This document shows, one piece after another, positions 9,554 to 17,707 of a stretch of DNA of 64,000 bases (within the stretch, counting starts at the first letter, position 1; every line of letters begins with the position of its first letter). The stretch comes from JALOLG01 sp963722415 (GTDB taxonomy: Bacteria; Actinomycetota; Acidimicrobiia; Acidimicrobiales; Ilumatobacteraceae). The translations under genes were made by a program, and so were the position numbers. Location: positions 1 to 64,000 of the forward strand of contig CAVRNI010000049.1 in NCBI GenBank assembly GCA_963722415.1. Reading direction: 5' to 3'. Below the pieces are notes generated by a model. That model had not been told where the DNA came from. It saw only the letters and a program-made list of their open reading frames with translations, and did not search any database.

Positions 9554-10465
9554 TCAGGGGAGTGGGGCGGATGCGACCTTGGTCTCGATCAGGTGGACCG
9601 ACGTCGTCGTGGTGAGGAACAGCGTCCGCAGGTCGGGGCCGCCGAACACGACGCTGCCGCAGATCTCGGGCGTGCGGATGGCGCCGATGCGCTCGCCGGA
9701 GGGGTCGAGCACCCACACGCCGCCGGGTCCCGACGTCCAGATGTTGCCGTGCTCGTCGCACTCCATCCCGTCGAGGTTGCCCTCCTCCATCGTTCCGCGA
9801 CCGATGCCCTCGCGGAACATCCGGCAGTTGCTCAACGAACCGTCGTCGGCGACGTCGTAGACCTTGATCTCGGCGCGCGGCGAGTCGTTGACGTACAGCA
9901 GCGACTCGTCGGGCGAGAAGCACAACCCGTTGGGCTGCTCGAACTCGTCGGCGGCGACGACCAGCTCGACATCGCCGCCACGGGGCGGCACCCGGTAGAC
10001 GCCCTTGAAGTCGCGCACGAAGCCGCGCTTGCAGCCGATCCAGTCGTTCCAGCGTCCGTAGTCGGGATCGGTGAAGTAGATGCTGCCGTCGCGCGCCCGT
10101 ACGACGACGTCGTTGGGGCTGTTGAGGTACTGATCCTGGTAGTGGAACGCGACGATCTCGCGACTGCCGTCGACTCGGATCCGCACGAGGCAGCTCGACA
10201 CCTGCTCGCACACGAGCAGGCTGCCGTCGAGCTCGTACGCCATCCCGTTGCCCTTGAACGTCGGCTGGGCGACGAGCTCCATCCCCGTCTCCCGTCGCCA
10301 TCGCCAGCGCGCGTCGCTGGGGATGTCGCTGAAGTACATCGCACCGTCGCGGTGGTTCCACACCGGGCCCTCGGTGAACTGGAAACCGTCACCGAGGAAC
10401 TCGAGCTCGGCATCGGGATCGATGAGCTCGGCGAAGACCGGTGATTCGACCTCAACGACGCTCAT
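9554..10465 (-). CDS. SMP-30/gluconolactonase-like sugar lactonase
   Basis: A 303-residue six-bladed beta-propeller of the SMP-30/LRE family. The metal-site motifs are visible: FTEGPVWNHRDGAMYFSDI near the N-terminus (Glu ligand), NSPNDVVVRARDGSIYFTDP (Asn ligand) and PNGLCFSPDESLLYVNDS (catalytic-region Asn/Asp), plus a final GNLDGMECDEHGNIW. Members hydrolyse aldonolactones or other lactones using Ca2+ or Zn2+. The palindrome at 10522-10533 lies about 57 bp upstream of the ATG at 10465. The neighbours DapA-like, hydroxyacid-dehydrogenase-like and GntR suggest a sugar-acid or cyclic-ester pathway (inference). Confidence 0.88.
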   Translation of the reverse strand: MSVVEVESPVFAELIDPDAELEFLGDGFQFTEGPVWNHRDGAMYFSDIPSDARWRWRRETGMELVAQPTFKGNGMAYELDGSLLVCEQVSSCLVRIRVDGSREIVAFHYQDQYLNSPNDVVVRARDGSIYFTDPDYGRWNDWIGCKRGFVRDFKGVYRVPPRGGDVELVVAADEFEQPNGLCFSPDESLLYVNDSPRAEIKVYDVADDGSLSNCRMFREGIGRGTMEEGNLDGMECDEHGNIWTSGPGGVWVLDPSGERIGAIRTPEICGSVVFGGPDLRTLFLTTTTSVHLIETKVASAPLP

Positions 10466-10521
10466 CGCCCCAGCACTGCCCCCTCGGCTCGGCCCAGTCG
10501 ACTCGCCCCCAGTCGCCCGGG

Positions 10522-10533
10522 ATCATATACGAT
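10522..10533. promoter_or_regulatory. Palindromic operator ATCATATACGAT, upstream of the SMP-30 gene
   Basis: This matches the consensus ATCRTATAYGAT, the same motif found before the GntR gene (13491-13502) and, with one mismatch, before the EthD-like operon (16261-16272). The motif is AT-rich inside very GC-rich DNA and symmetric, as expected for a GntR/FCD dimer. It probably overlaps the promoter. Binding by the local regulator is inferred. Confidence 0.6.
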
Positions 10534-10593
10534 CCGATTTCGAACGTACCCGAGGCGCGCCTGGGTGTCAAGCGACCGGGTGACCCGAAGTCG

Positions 10594-11715
10594 TCAGCCC
10601 CACACCCGATCGGCGACGCGGGCGACGAGCTCGAGCTTGCGCCACTGGTCGTCCTCGGTGAGGTCGTTGCCGTGGTGGGTGCTCGAGAATCCACACTGCG
10701 GGCTGAGCGCCAACTGGCCGAGCGGGACCACCTTCGACGCCTCGTCGATGCGCCGCACGATCTCGTCGTCGTCCTCGAGATCGGCGACCTTGGTCGTCAC
10801 CAGACCCAACACGACCGTCTTGCCCGGCGGAAGGAAGCGCAACGGCTCGAAGCCCCCGGCGCGCTCGGAGTCGAACTCCATGAAGAAGGCATCGACATCG
10901 AGGCCGCCGAGCACGGTCTCGGCCATCGGCTCGTAGCCGCCGCTCGCGACCCAGCGGCTGCGGAAGTTGCCGCGGCACATGTGGGTGGTGACGAGCAGAT
11001 CGTCGGGTCGTCCGGCGATCACTGCGTTCATCGCGTCGCGACCGCCGCGGATCATGTCGTCGGGATCGTCGCCGCGTTCCGTCGCACCCTTGCGGAAGTC
11101 GGCGTCACACAGGTACGCGAAGCTGACGTCGTCGATCTGGAGGTAGCGGCACCCCGCGGCGTAGAGGGCGTCGATCTCCGCGCGGTAGGCGGCGACGAGG
11201 TCGGACCAGAACTCGTCGAGGTCGGGGTAGGCGGCTTGGTCGATGCCCGCTCGACCGCCCTGGAGGTAGGCCATCCCCGGGCCGGGAATCGTGATCTTCG
11301 CCATGGCGCCGAACGCGTCGTCGACCACCTCGTCGATCGTTGCCGCGAGGTACGTGAACGCGTCGACGAAGATCGGCCGGCGGTGGCTGACCTTGCCGGT
11401 CACGATCGAGATCGGCGGGTTGGCGCCGGTGCCGGAGAAGCCGACCGGGCGCGGCCGCTCGCCGAGCTCGATGCCGTCGAAGCCGGCGAGGAAGTCGAGG
11501 TGCCACCAGTCGCGGCGGAACTCGCCGTCGGTGATCGCGGCCAATCCGACACGGTGCTGCTGCTCGACGACGTGGCGGATCGCGTCGTCCTCGATCGCCG
11601 TCAGCTCGCCTGCCGCGAGCTCACCGTCGCGCCAACGTTGGCGCGCCTCCGCGAGGTGGCGCGGGCGCAAGAGGCTGCCGACGTGGTCGCAGCGTCGCGG
11701 CAGGATCGGCATCAC
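10594..11715 (-). CDS. MetE C-terminal-like (cobalamin-independent methionine synthase family) protein
   Basis: 373 residues, the size of the stand-alone YxjG-like members of the UROD/MetE superfamily. It starts CDHVGSLLRP and has DGEFRRDWWHLDF. Zinc-site elements are visible: THMCRGN (His and Cys ligands), a downstream MEFDSE (Glu) and the C-terminal SPQCGFSS (Cys). True MetE needs a second N-terminal barrel, absent here, so this is likelier a methyltransferase acting on a small thiol or demethylation substrate than the main methionine synthase. It follows the DapA-like gene by 43 bp and precedes the lactonase gene. Confidence 0.85.
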   Translation of the reverse strand: MMPILPRRCDHVGSLLRPRHLAEARQRWRDGELAAGELTAIEDDAIRHVVEQQHRVGLAAITDGEFRRDWWHLDFLAGFDGIELGERPRPVGFSGTGANPPISIVTGKVSHRRPIFVDAFTYLAATIDEVVDDAFGAMAKITIPGPGMAYLQGGRAGIDQAAYPDLDEFWSDLVAAYRAEIDALYAAGCRYLQIDDVSFAYLCDADFRKGATERGDDPDDMIRGGRDAMNAVIAGRPDDLLVTTHMCRGNFRSRWVASGGYEPMAETVLGGLDVDAFFMEFDSERAGGFEPLRFLPPGKTVVLGLVTTKVADLEDDDEIVRRIDEASKVVPLGQLALSPQCGFSSTHHGNDLTEDDQWRKLELVARVADRVWG

Positions 11716-11758
11716 TACCTCCGGGGGCGGGATCGCAGCCGTACCGGCGCGGCGCGGC

Positions 11759-12715
11759 TCATGGGGTGTTCACGACGGTGGCGGCGAGATCGGCCAGCCG
11801 GCCTTCGAGCATCGGGGCACCCGCGGCGAGGAGCTCATCGATCCGGCGCACACCGGCCGGCGTTGGCGTGATGAGCGGCGGCCGGACCATCGGCGAACCG
11901 ATGTGACCGGCACGCGCGAGCACCGACTTGATCGGCGCCGGGTTCGTCTCGACGAACATCAGGTCGACGAGTGGATGCAGTCCGTAATGGATGTCGAGTG
12001 CCTCCTCGGACTTCCCGGCGACCCAGTGCTCGTACATCTGGGCGACCGCGCGCGGTGCGAGGTTGGCAACCGCACTGACGAATCCGATTCCACCGATGGC
12101 GAGCAACGGCAGGCACAGCAATTCGATGCCCGACCACATGAGTGTGTCGCGACCGCACAGGTGGAAGACCCGGGAGAAGTGCTCGAAGTCCTTGGTCGTC
12201 TCCTTGATCCCGACGACGTTGGCGTAGTCGCGCCGCAGGCGGGCGACCGTCTCCGGCGCGACGTCGACCGCGGTGCGGATCGGCACGTTGTACAACACGA
12301 TCGGCATCTCGGGGAACGTGCGGGCGACCGTCGCGTACCACTCGTACAGGCCGTCCTGCGTCGGCCGCGAGTAGTACGGCGTGATCACGAGCGCGATGTC
12401 GGCGCCGAGGTCGACCGCCGCCTGCGTGAGCTCGAGCGTCTCGTCGAGCTTGGCCGACCCGGTGCCCGGCACGAACGGCACCCGATCGGCGACGGCCTCG
12501 GCCGCGACCCGCATCGCGGCGATCCGCTCGGCGACCGTCTGGGCGCTGGGCTCGCCGGTCGACCCGCCGAGCGAGATGCCGTGGGAGCCTGACTCGAGCT
12601 GCCACGCGATGAGCGCCCGCAGGCCCTCGTCGTCGACCTCGCCGTCGGCCCGGAACGGCGTGACGACCGGTGCGATCGAACCGCGGATGGCGGCCGGGTC
12701 CGAACGGAACCTCAC
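11759..12715 (-). CDS. DapA-superfamily (N-acetylneuraminate-lyase-type) aldolase/dehydratase
   Basis: A 318-residue class I lyase barrel. Visible motifs are ISLGGSTGEP (substrate carboxylate loop), VITPYYSRP (catalytic Tyr) and VGIKETTKD (Schiff-base Lys). The context (lactonase, hydroxyacid dehydrogenase, GntR regulator) favours a 2-keto-3-deoxy sugar acid or similar 2-oxo acid over lysine biosynthesis, though 4-hydroxy-tetrahydrodipicolinate synthase cannot be excluded. GTG at 12715 overlaps the GntR stop codon (GTGA), which indicates coupling; the long upstream extension in the same frame is a shadow of the GntR gene. Confidence 0.85.
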   Translation of the reverse strand: MRFRSDPAAIRGSIAPVVTPFRADGEVDDEGLRALIAWQLESGSHGISLGGSTGEPSAQTVAERIAAMRVAAEAVADRVPFVPGTGSAKLDETLELTQAAVDLGADIALVITPYYSRPTQDGLYEWYATVARTFPEMPIVLYNVPIRTAVDVAPETVARLRRDYANVVGIKETTKDFEHFSRVFHLCGRDTLMWSGIELLCLPLLAIGGIGFVSAVANLAPRAVAQMYEHWVAGKSEEALDIHYGLHPLVDLMFVETNPAPIKSVLARAGHIGSPMVRPPLITPTPAGVRRIDELLAAGAPMLEGRLADLAATVVNTP

Positions 12716-13452
12716 GCCGGCACTTCGTCGTCGACGGTGTCGTGCGCGTCCGCACGGTCGTCGGAGATGCGGCTGAGCAGGTAACGCACGGTGCGCATGC
12801 GGTGGGCGCGCGCGAATGCCTCGACCTGCGCGGCCGGTCGGCCGGACTCGATCAGCTCGAGCAACTTCTCGTGTTCGGCCACACTGCCGATCGCCCGCTC
12901 GGGCACGAACGAGAACGCCGATCGCCGCGTCGTGCCGAGCAGGATCCACTCCCGGTTGACCATGTCGAGGATGTGGGTGTTGGGACACTTGCAGTACAGC
13001 GTCTCGTGGAACTGGTGGTTCATCTGCGTGAACCGGTCGGGCTCGAGGTTCTCGACGCTGCGGCGCATGTCGTCGTTGATGCGCCGAGCCTCGACGAGGT
13101 CGCCGGGCGTGAGGTGCGGCATCGCGAGCGCGGTGGCGGCCGCCTCGAGCACGGCGAGCGCCTCGACCGTCTCCGGATACCGGCTGAGATCGATCGAGCC
13201 GACGGTCGCGCCGATGTTGCGGGTGTAGGTGATGTACCCCTCGGCCTCGAGCCGCCGGATCGCCTCGCGGACGGGCACGGCGCTGATGTCGAGCTCGCGG
13301 GCGAGTTGTTCGATGACCAGCCGCTTACCGGGTTTGGGCTCGCCGGACAGGATCCGCTCACGGATCATGGCGTAGGCGTGGTCGGCCTTCGAGCGGGGGC
13401 TGCCGGGCCCGACGTCGAAGGACTTTGGGGCTTTGGTCGCTTTGGTTGCCAT
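12712..13452 (-). CDS. GntR-family transcriptional regulator, FCD/FadR subfamily
   Basis: 246 residues. The N-terminal winged helix-turn-helix is typical (RILSGEPKPGKRLVIEQLAR, then ISAVPVREAIRRLEAEGYI). It is followed by an all-helical FCD effector domain with metal-binding-type histidines (NHQFHETLYCKCPN and the later FARAHRMR). The basic N-terminus has a lysine-rich MATKATKAPK stretch. Its own promoter carries the palindrome at 13491-13502, 39 bp upstream of the ATG, suggesting autoregulation. It is coupled to the DapA-like gene. The natural effector is probably a small carboxylate, unidentified. Confidence 0.9.
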   Translation of the reverse strand: MATKATKAPKSFDVGPGSPRSKADHAYAMIRERILSGEPKPGKRLVIEQLARELDISAVPVREAIRRLEAEGYITYTRNIGATVGSIDLSRYPETVEALAVLEAAATALAMPHLTPGDLVEARRINDDMRRSVENLEPDRFTQMNHQFHETLYCKCPNTHILDMVNREWILLGTTRRSAFSFVPERAIGSVAEHEKLLELIESGRPAAQVEAFARAHRMRTVRYLLSRISDDRADAHDTVDDEVPA

Positions 13453-13490
13453 GTGCTCGTCGTTGGCCCTTCCCGCGCCTCCGAACCAGA

Positions 13491-13502
13491 ATCGTATATG
13501 AT
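13491..13502. promoter_or_regulatory. Palindromic operator ATCGTATATGAT, upstream of the GntR gene
   Basis: A match to the consensus ATCRTATAYGAT, read on the plus strand. It lies between the end of the 3-hydroxyisobutyrate-dehydrogenase-like gene (stop at 13504) and the GntR start at 13452. The flanks extend the similarity: the reverse complement reads GGATCATATACGATTC, close to the site at 10520-10535. Confidence 0.6.
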
Positions 13503-13503
13503 C

Positions 13504-14451
13504 CTATGTCGCCGCGCCACCGGATGCGATCTCGACTCCTGTCAGGTGTTCCACCCACCGTACGAGTTCGCTCAGACTGCGTCCCGGACCGGCGTCGCGA
13601 TCGGCAGCACGATAGAGGCTCTCGCACAGCGCGACGAACGGGAGCGGCAGGCCGAGGTCGCGGGAGAGCTGGGTGGCGATGGCGACGTCCTTGAGCATCA
13701 ATTCGAGCCGGAACGGGTCGTCGAACGTGCGGCTCAGGATCCGCGGCTCGATGTGGTTCCGGGTGATCCACGATCCGCCGGTCGACTCGTTGAGCACGGC
13801 GTTCATCGCCGCCGGGTCGAGGCCGGCGCGGGTGCCGAGCACCAGGCCCTCGGCGGTGGCGAGGAACGTCATCGCCGTGATCGCGTTGTTGATGCTCTTC
13901 ATCACGTGACCCGAACCGATCGGACCGACGTGGAACGTTGCCCGCCCGAGCAGGTCGAGCAACGGACGTACCCGTTCGACGTCGTCATCCGCGCCACCGA
14001 CCATGAACACGAGCTCGGCGGCCTCGGCGCCCCACTGCGCGCCCGACACCGGTGCGTCGACCATCGTGACGCCGTTGGCCGCGAGCGCACGCGCCGTCGC
14101 CAGCGTCAGCCAGGGTTGGGCCGACGAGCAGTCGAGCAGGATCGAGCCCTCGGCCATCGATTCGATCAGCCCACCGGCGTCGAGCGCGACCTGGCGGACG
14201 CGTTCTCCGTCGGGGAGCATCGTGATCACGATGTCGCTCCCGGCGCCGACGGCCGCGACATCGTCGGCGATGCCGGCCGCCGGCCACGTGTCCCGTATCC
14301 GGTCGCGCATCGCCGGGTCGGTGTCGAAGCAGGTCAGTCCGATCCCGGCCGCGGCGAGGTGCCCGGCCATCGGATACCCCATCACGCCCAGGCCGATGAA
14401 GCCGACCTGAGGTCGAGTCCCGGCAGGGCCTTCGCTCGGCGCCGCGCTCAT
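13504..14451 (-). CDS. 3-hydroxyisobutyrate dehydrogenase-like NAD(P) beta-hydroxyacid dehydrogenase
   Basis: 315 residues, standard for the beta-hydroxyacid dehydrogenase family (also tartronate-semialdehyde reductases). The Rossmann fingerprint VGFIGLGVMGYPMAGHL is followed by the substrate motif DAPVSGAQWGAEAAEL and the catalytic-lysine helix GHVMKSINNAI. ATG at 14451 is chosen because it forms an ATGA overlap with the LLM gene stop and matches the family start; the ORF's longer N-terminus is a shadow. It probably oxidises or reduces a short 2- or 3-hydroxy acid produced by this cluster. Confidence 0.88.
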   Translation of the reverse strand: MSAAPSEGPAGTRPQVGFIGLGVMGYPMAGHLAAAGIGLTCFDTDPAMRDRIRDTWPAAGIADDVAAVGAGSDIVITMLPDGERVRQVALDAGGLIESMAEGSILLDCSSAQPWLTLATARALAANGVTMVDAPVSGAQWGAEAAELVFMVGGADDDVERVRPLLDLLGRATFHVGPIGSGHVMKSINNAITAMTFLATAEGLVLGTRAGLDPAAMNAVLNESTGGSWITRNHIEPRILSRTFDDPFRLELMLKDVAIATQLSRDLGLPLPFVALCESLYRAADRDAGPGRSLSELVRWVEHLTGVEIASGGAAT

Positions 14452-15401
14452 GCGTCGCTCAATGCGGGGGCGAGGCGGCGCAGCACCTCGATCGGCGTGG
14501 CCGACGTCCCATCGGTGACGGGTTGGATGCACACGTGGTCGGCGCCCGCGTCGAGGTGCTCGCGGACGCGCCGTCTGATCGCCGCGTCGTCGCCCCATGC
14601 AACGATCGCATCGACCAGCGCGTCGGACCCGCCGTCGACCAGGTCGTCGTCGGAGAAGCCCAGCCAGCGGAGGTTCTCGACGTAGTTCGGAGCCCCGAGG
14701 TAGAAGCTCGACGTGTGGATCCGCGCCAGCCGCCGGGCCTCGACCGGATCGCGCTCGAGGACGACGGCCAGTTCGGGTGCGAGCAGGCGAGCCGGTCCGA
14801 GGATCCGGCGCGCCCGCGCTGTGTGCTCGACGGGCACGAAGTACGGGTGGGCCCCGTCGGCCGATCGGGCCGCCAGCTCCAGCATCTTCGGCCGCAGTGC
14901 GGCGAGCACCGTCGGCACTCGTTGTGCGGGCGCCGGCGACGGTTCGTCGAGCGACCCCATCTGCTCGAGGTAGCTGCGCATGAAGGCGAGCGGCTGGCGG
15001 TAGGTGCCGCCGCGCGTCGCGACCGCCGGCGGATGGCTGACACCCACGCCAAGGACGAAGCGTCCAGGGAACGCCTCGCCGATGGTGCGGCTGGCGGCGC
15101 TCATCGCCGTTGCGTCGCGCGCCCAGATGCTGGCGATCCCGGTCGCCACGACGATGCGTTCGGTGCCGGCGAGCAACATGCTCGCGCGCACGAACGGTTC
15201 GCGTCCGCCGGGTGCCTCACCGAACCAGAACGCGCCGAAGCCGAGCGCTTCGATCTCGCCGACCGTGTCGAGATCGACGTTCGCCGGCGGGCCATAGCCA
15301 CCGATCCACACGCCGACCCGTCCGAGCCGCGTGCCGAGAGTCGCGTCGGACCCCTCGTCAGCGCCGGCGTCGACCACGTGTGATCCTCGCGGTTCGGGCA
15401 C
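14448..15401 (-). CDS. LLM-class F420-dependent oxidoreductase
   Basis: 317 residues of luciferase-like monooxygenase fold: VGVWIGGYGPP, EIEALGFGAFWFGEAPGGRE, FVLGVGVSHPP, then the C-terminal DHVCIQPVTDG. The layout resembles the mycobacterial F420-dependent group (MSMEG_4141-like) rather than FMN alkanesulfonate monooxygenases. The start codon is GTG or ATG near 15401, with alternatives further in (around LGRVGVWIGG). It ends in an ATGA overlap with the dehydrogenase gene and starts 6 bp after the preceding EthD-like gene, so it is part of the operon from 16188. Confidence 0.85.
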   Translation of the reverse strand: MPEPRGSHVVDAGADEGSDATLGTRLGRVGVWIGGYGPPANVDLDTVGEIEALGFGAFWFGEAPGGREPFVRASMLLAGTERIVVATGIASIWARDATAMSAASRTIGEAFPGRFVLGVGVSHPPAVATRGGTYRQPLAFMRSYLEQMGSLDEPSPAPAQRVPTVLAALRPKMLELAARSADGAHPYFVPVEHTARARRILGPARLLAPELAVVLERDPVEARRLARIHTSSFYLGAPNYVENLRWLGFSDDDLVDGGSDALVDAIVAWGDDAAIRRRVREHLDAGADHVCIQPVTDGTSATPIEVLRRLAPALSDA

Positions 15402-15407
15402 CGGGTG

Positions 15408-15752
15408 TCAGCGTCCCTTCGGCGTCAGCCGCTCGCCGACCGGGCTGCCGTCGAAGCTCTCGAACGCGATCTCGCGGAACCACTCCGGCAGCACGACGTC
15501 GCCCGACTGCAGCCGGCCCGAGAGGTGGTCGCGCCATTCCTCGTAGGTGCCGTCGTACTCGTACGCCGCGAGATGGGTGTGCGAGGGTTCCTCGACGCCG
15601 GCGATGAGCCGGCGCACTTCGTACCGCTGAGCGCTCACGAAGCGCGGTGATTCGATGTTCTCCTGGGCATGGAGCGCGTACCACTTGTGGAACTCGTCGG
15701 ACGACACCCCCTTCGGTGGCTTGCTGAACACGAGGTAGAGGTTGTGAGCCAT
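15408..15752 (-). CDS. EthD-like small protein (dimeric alpha-beta barrel)
   Basis: 114 residues. It begins AHNLYLVFSKPPKGVSSDEF followed by HKWYALHAQENIESP, the pattern of the EthD/DUF4286-like barrel proteins, and is a paralogue of the next gene upstream. Two consecutive ATG codons occur at 15755 and 15752; AGGAG lies 2 and 5 nt before them, so the second is preferred. It forms an operon with the upstream paralogue (gap 37 bp) and the LLM gene. Possible role in turnover or isomerisation of the pathway substrate; no catalytic residue is obvious. Confidence 0.7.
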   Translation of the reverse strand: MAHNLYLVFSKPPKGVSSDEFHKWYALHAQENIESPRFVSAQRYEVRRLIAGVEEPSHTHLAAYEYDGTYEEWRDHLSGRLQSGDVVLPEWFREIAFESFDGSPVGERLTPKGR

Positions 15753-15789
15753 CATTTCTCCTGGGTTGTGGATGAGGGTTGCAGCCGGT

Positions 15790-16188
15790 TCAGGTCTCGA
15801 GCGTGATCGTGTCGCCGGTGGCGGTGCAGTTCCACGATCCGAATCGGACCCCGGCGAACCAGTCGGGGAGCGGCAGCGCTTGGCCAGTGCCGTCCTCCGG
15901 CGCCTCGGCGTCCTTGAGCTCGACGTACGAGTCGGCGGATCCGAGGCCGTGGGTCTCGAGGGCGGCGATCGCAACCGCCGGTTCGCAGCTCAGTTGATAG
16001 ACGGCGAGGAATCGGAACCCGCCCGAGTCCTCCGGTCCGACGACCGGCGAGATCGCGTAGCGGCGGACCGACTCGAACCCCGGCACGGCGAGGATCTCCT
16101 GCACGTGACCGTCGTACCACGCGTTGAACTCACCGTCGCTGACTCCCGCGGGCGGATCACTGAACACCAGGTGCACGTAACGCGACAT
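15790..16188 (-). CDS. EthD-like small protein, first gene of the palindrome-controlled operon
   Basis: 132 residues. SRYVHLVFSDPPAGVSDGEF and NAWYDGHVQEILAVPGFESV match the downstream paralogue and the general EthD pattern. ATG at 16188 is chosen over the longer frame to 16317 because it matches the paralogue's start. The palindrome 16261-16272 lies about 72 bp upstream. This is the first gene of the unit 16188 to 13504 (two EthD-like proteins, LLM oxidoreductase, dehydrogenase). Confidence 0.7.
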   Translation of the reverse strand: MSRYVHLVFSDPPAGVSDGEFNAWYDGHVQEILAVPGFESVRRYAISPVVGPEDSGGFRFLAVYQLSCEPAVAIAALETHGLGSADSYVELKDAEAPEDGTGQALPLPDWFAGVRFGSWNCTATGDTITLET

Positions 16189-16260
16189 CGAACGATCCCC
16201 TCGTCTCGGCCTCGACGCGGCCTCGTCGTGGCCGTTCGTCTCGGATACACCGATCGCGAA

Positions 16261-16272
16261 ATCATATAGGAT
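16261..16272. promoter_or_regulatory. Palindromic operator ATCATATAGGAT, upstream of the EthD-like/LLM operon
   Basis: Differs from the consensus ATCRTATAYGAT at one position (G for the pyrimidine). Third copy in the 9.5-16.3 kb cluster; each copy is upstream of a separate transcription unit. Likely target of the GntR regulator encoded at 12712-13452. Confidence 0.55.
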
Positions 16273-16382
16273 CTCGGACCCGCGTGCGAGGGTTCCGCAG
16301 CGTGTGTACGGCGTCACGTTTGATCGTCGGCGTGCCCGGGGATCGTCGGTTCAACGGGTGGAATCAACGACGGAGGAAACAC

Positions 16383-16571
16383 ATGGGATCGAATGCCGAC
16401 GAAGCAAAGGGTCGCCTCAAGGAAGCCGCCGGCACACTTACCGGCGACAAGGATCTGGAGCGCGAGGGCAAGCTCGACCGCGCCGGCGGCGCCGTCAAGG
16501 ACAAGGCCGAGGACGCGAAGGACCAGGTCAGTGACGCAGTGGACGCCGTCAAGGACAAGCTCGATCGCTGA
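16383..16571 (+). CDS. CsbD-family stress-response protein
   Basis: 62 residues, strongly charged and alanine-rich: GSNADEAKGRLKEAAGTLTG followed by DKDLEREGKLDRAGG. This is the standard CsbD motif; the last third is a predicted amphipathic helix of DAVDAVKDK repeats. CsbD proteins are general-stress (sigma-B type) proteins of unknown molecular function. A strong GGAGGAA precedes ATG 16383 by 5 bp, and a factor-independent terminator follows at 16627-16650, so it is a monocistronic unit. Confidence 0.92.
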   Translation: MGSNADEAKGRLKEAAGTLTGDKDLEREGKLDRAGGAVKDKAEDAKDQVSDAVDAVKDKLDR

Positions 16572-16626
16572 CCTGTGAGTTTGTGGTTCAGGGGCTGCCC
16601 GCTCAGCCTTACTGGACCGCACCGAG

Positions 16627-16650
16627 CCCGCCCCGCTCAGTCGGGGCGGG
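16627..16650 (+). terminator. Rho-independent terminator after csbD
   Basis: CCCGCCCCG and CGGGGCGGG form a perfect 9-bp GC stem with a 6-nt loop, followed by a T-rich run (TTCGTGTGTTTT). It lies about 55 bp after the CsbD stop and 40 bp before the end of the convergent esterase gene. Confidence 0.8.
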
Positions 16651-16691
16651 TTCGTGTGTTTTCGGATCGGATCCGTTACACGAATGCTGTG

Positions 16692-17612
16692 CTACACGAA
16701 TGCTTTGCGGAGGAGCTCCACGGTCTGCGCGACCGCTTCCGCGCTGGCGGGTATCGCCAAAGGCATCGAGTAGAACGCGTGGATCTGGCCGTCGAAGCGG
16801 CGCTGCGTGACGTCGACGCCGGCGGCGCGCAGGCGATCGGCGTACGCCTCGCCCTCGTCGCGCAACGGATCGAACTCGGCGGTGATCACGAACGCGGGAG
16901 GTGTGCGGCTCAGCGCCTCGTCGGAAGCGTTCATCGGCGACACGCGAACGTCGTCGGCGGAGAGCCCGCAGTCGTCGAGGTAGTGACCGACGAACCATCG
17001 CATCCCCGACATCTCGAGCAGGTAGCCGTCGGCGTTCTCGCCCAACGACGGATAGTCCCCCGACATCGCCAGATCGACGGCTGGATACACCAGCACCTGG
17101 TAGCGCAGACGGTCGCCCAGTTCGAGGGCGACGAGTGCGGAGAGGTTGCCGCCTGCCGAGTCGCCGCCCACCGCGACCTTGTCCGGGTCGCCGCCGAGCT
17201 CAGTGGCGTGGTCGAGCACCCACCGTGTCGCCGAGATGCAGTCGTCGAGCGCGGCTGGGGCCTTGTGCTCCGGAGCGAGCCGATAGTCGAGCGATACGAC
17301 GATGCACCCCGCGCCGGCCGCAAGGTCGCGAGCGGTCGCCTGCGATTCCAACGCGCTCCCGATCACGAAGCCGCCACCGTGGATCCACACGAGCACCGGG
17401 AACGGGCCGTCGCCAGTCGGCGTCACCACCAATGCGGGCACGCCTCCGACCTCGCGCTCGGTGACCGAGGCGACGGCAGCACCCTCGCCGGCGAGTGCCA
17501 CCAGCCCCTTGAACAGCTCCCTCGCCTCGGGTGGCGTCAGCTCCTCGAGCGGCGGCCCACCCGCCGCGGCCAACAGGTTGAGCACGGCTTGGGCGGCAGG
17601 ATCGAGCGGCAT
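16692..17612 (-). CDS. Alpha/beta-hydrolase, hormone-sensitive-lipase-like esterase
   Basis: 306 residues, family IV esterase. It has the HGGGFVIGSAL oxyanion motif, GGDSAGGN nucleophile elbow (Ser), EFDPLRDEG (Asp) and GQIHAFYSM (His). It presumably hydrolyses short to medium acyl esters. ATG at 17612 follows GGGGGAAAC as a ribosome binding site. The larger open frame upstream is spurious because the segment between this start and the DUF421 gene has no family-like translation. No signal peptide, so cytoplasmic. Confidence 0.9.
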   Translation of the reverse strand: MPLDPAAQAVLNLLAAAGGPPLEELTPPEARELFKGLVALAGEGAAVASVTEREVGGVPALVVTPTGDGPFPVLVWIHGGGFVIGSALESQATARDLAAGAGCIVVSLDYRLAPEHKAPAALDDCISATRWVLDHATELGGDPDKVAVGGDSAGGNLSALVALELGDRLRYQVLVYPAVDLAMSGDYPSLGENADGYLLEMSGMRWFVGHYLDDCGLSADDVRVSPMNASDEALSRTPPAFVITAEFDPLRDEGEAYADRLRAAGVDVTQRRFDGQIHAFYSMPLAIPASAEAVAQTVELLRKAFV

Positions 17613-17707
17613 GTTTCCCCCAGGGGTGGTTCGACGGACGGTCGTTCCGAGGCTACGCGCGTCCGGGATCGACCACCGAGTGCAGGCTCTGCCGGGCGTG
17701 TCAGGGA

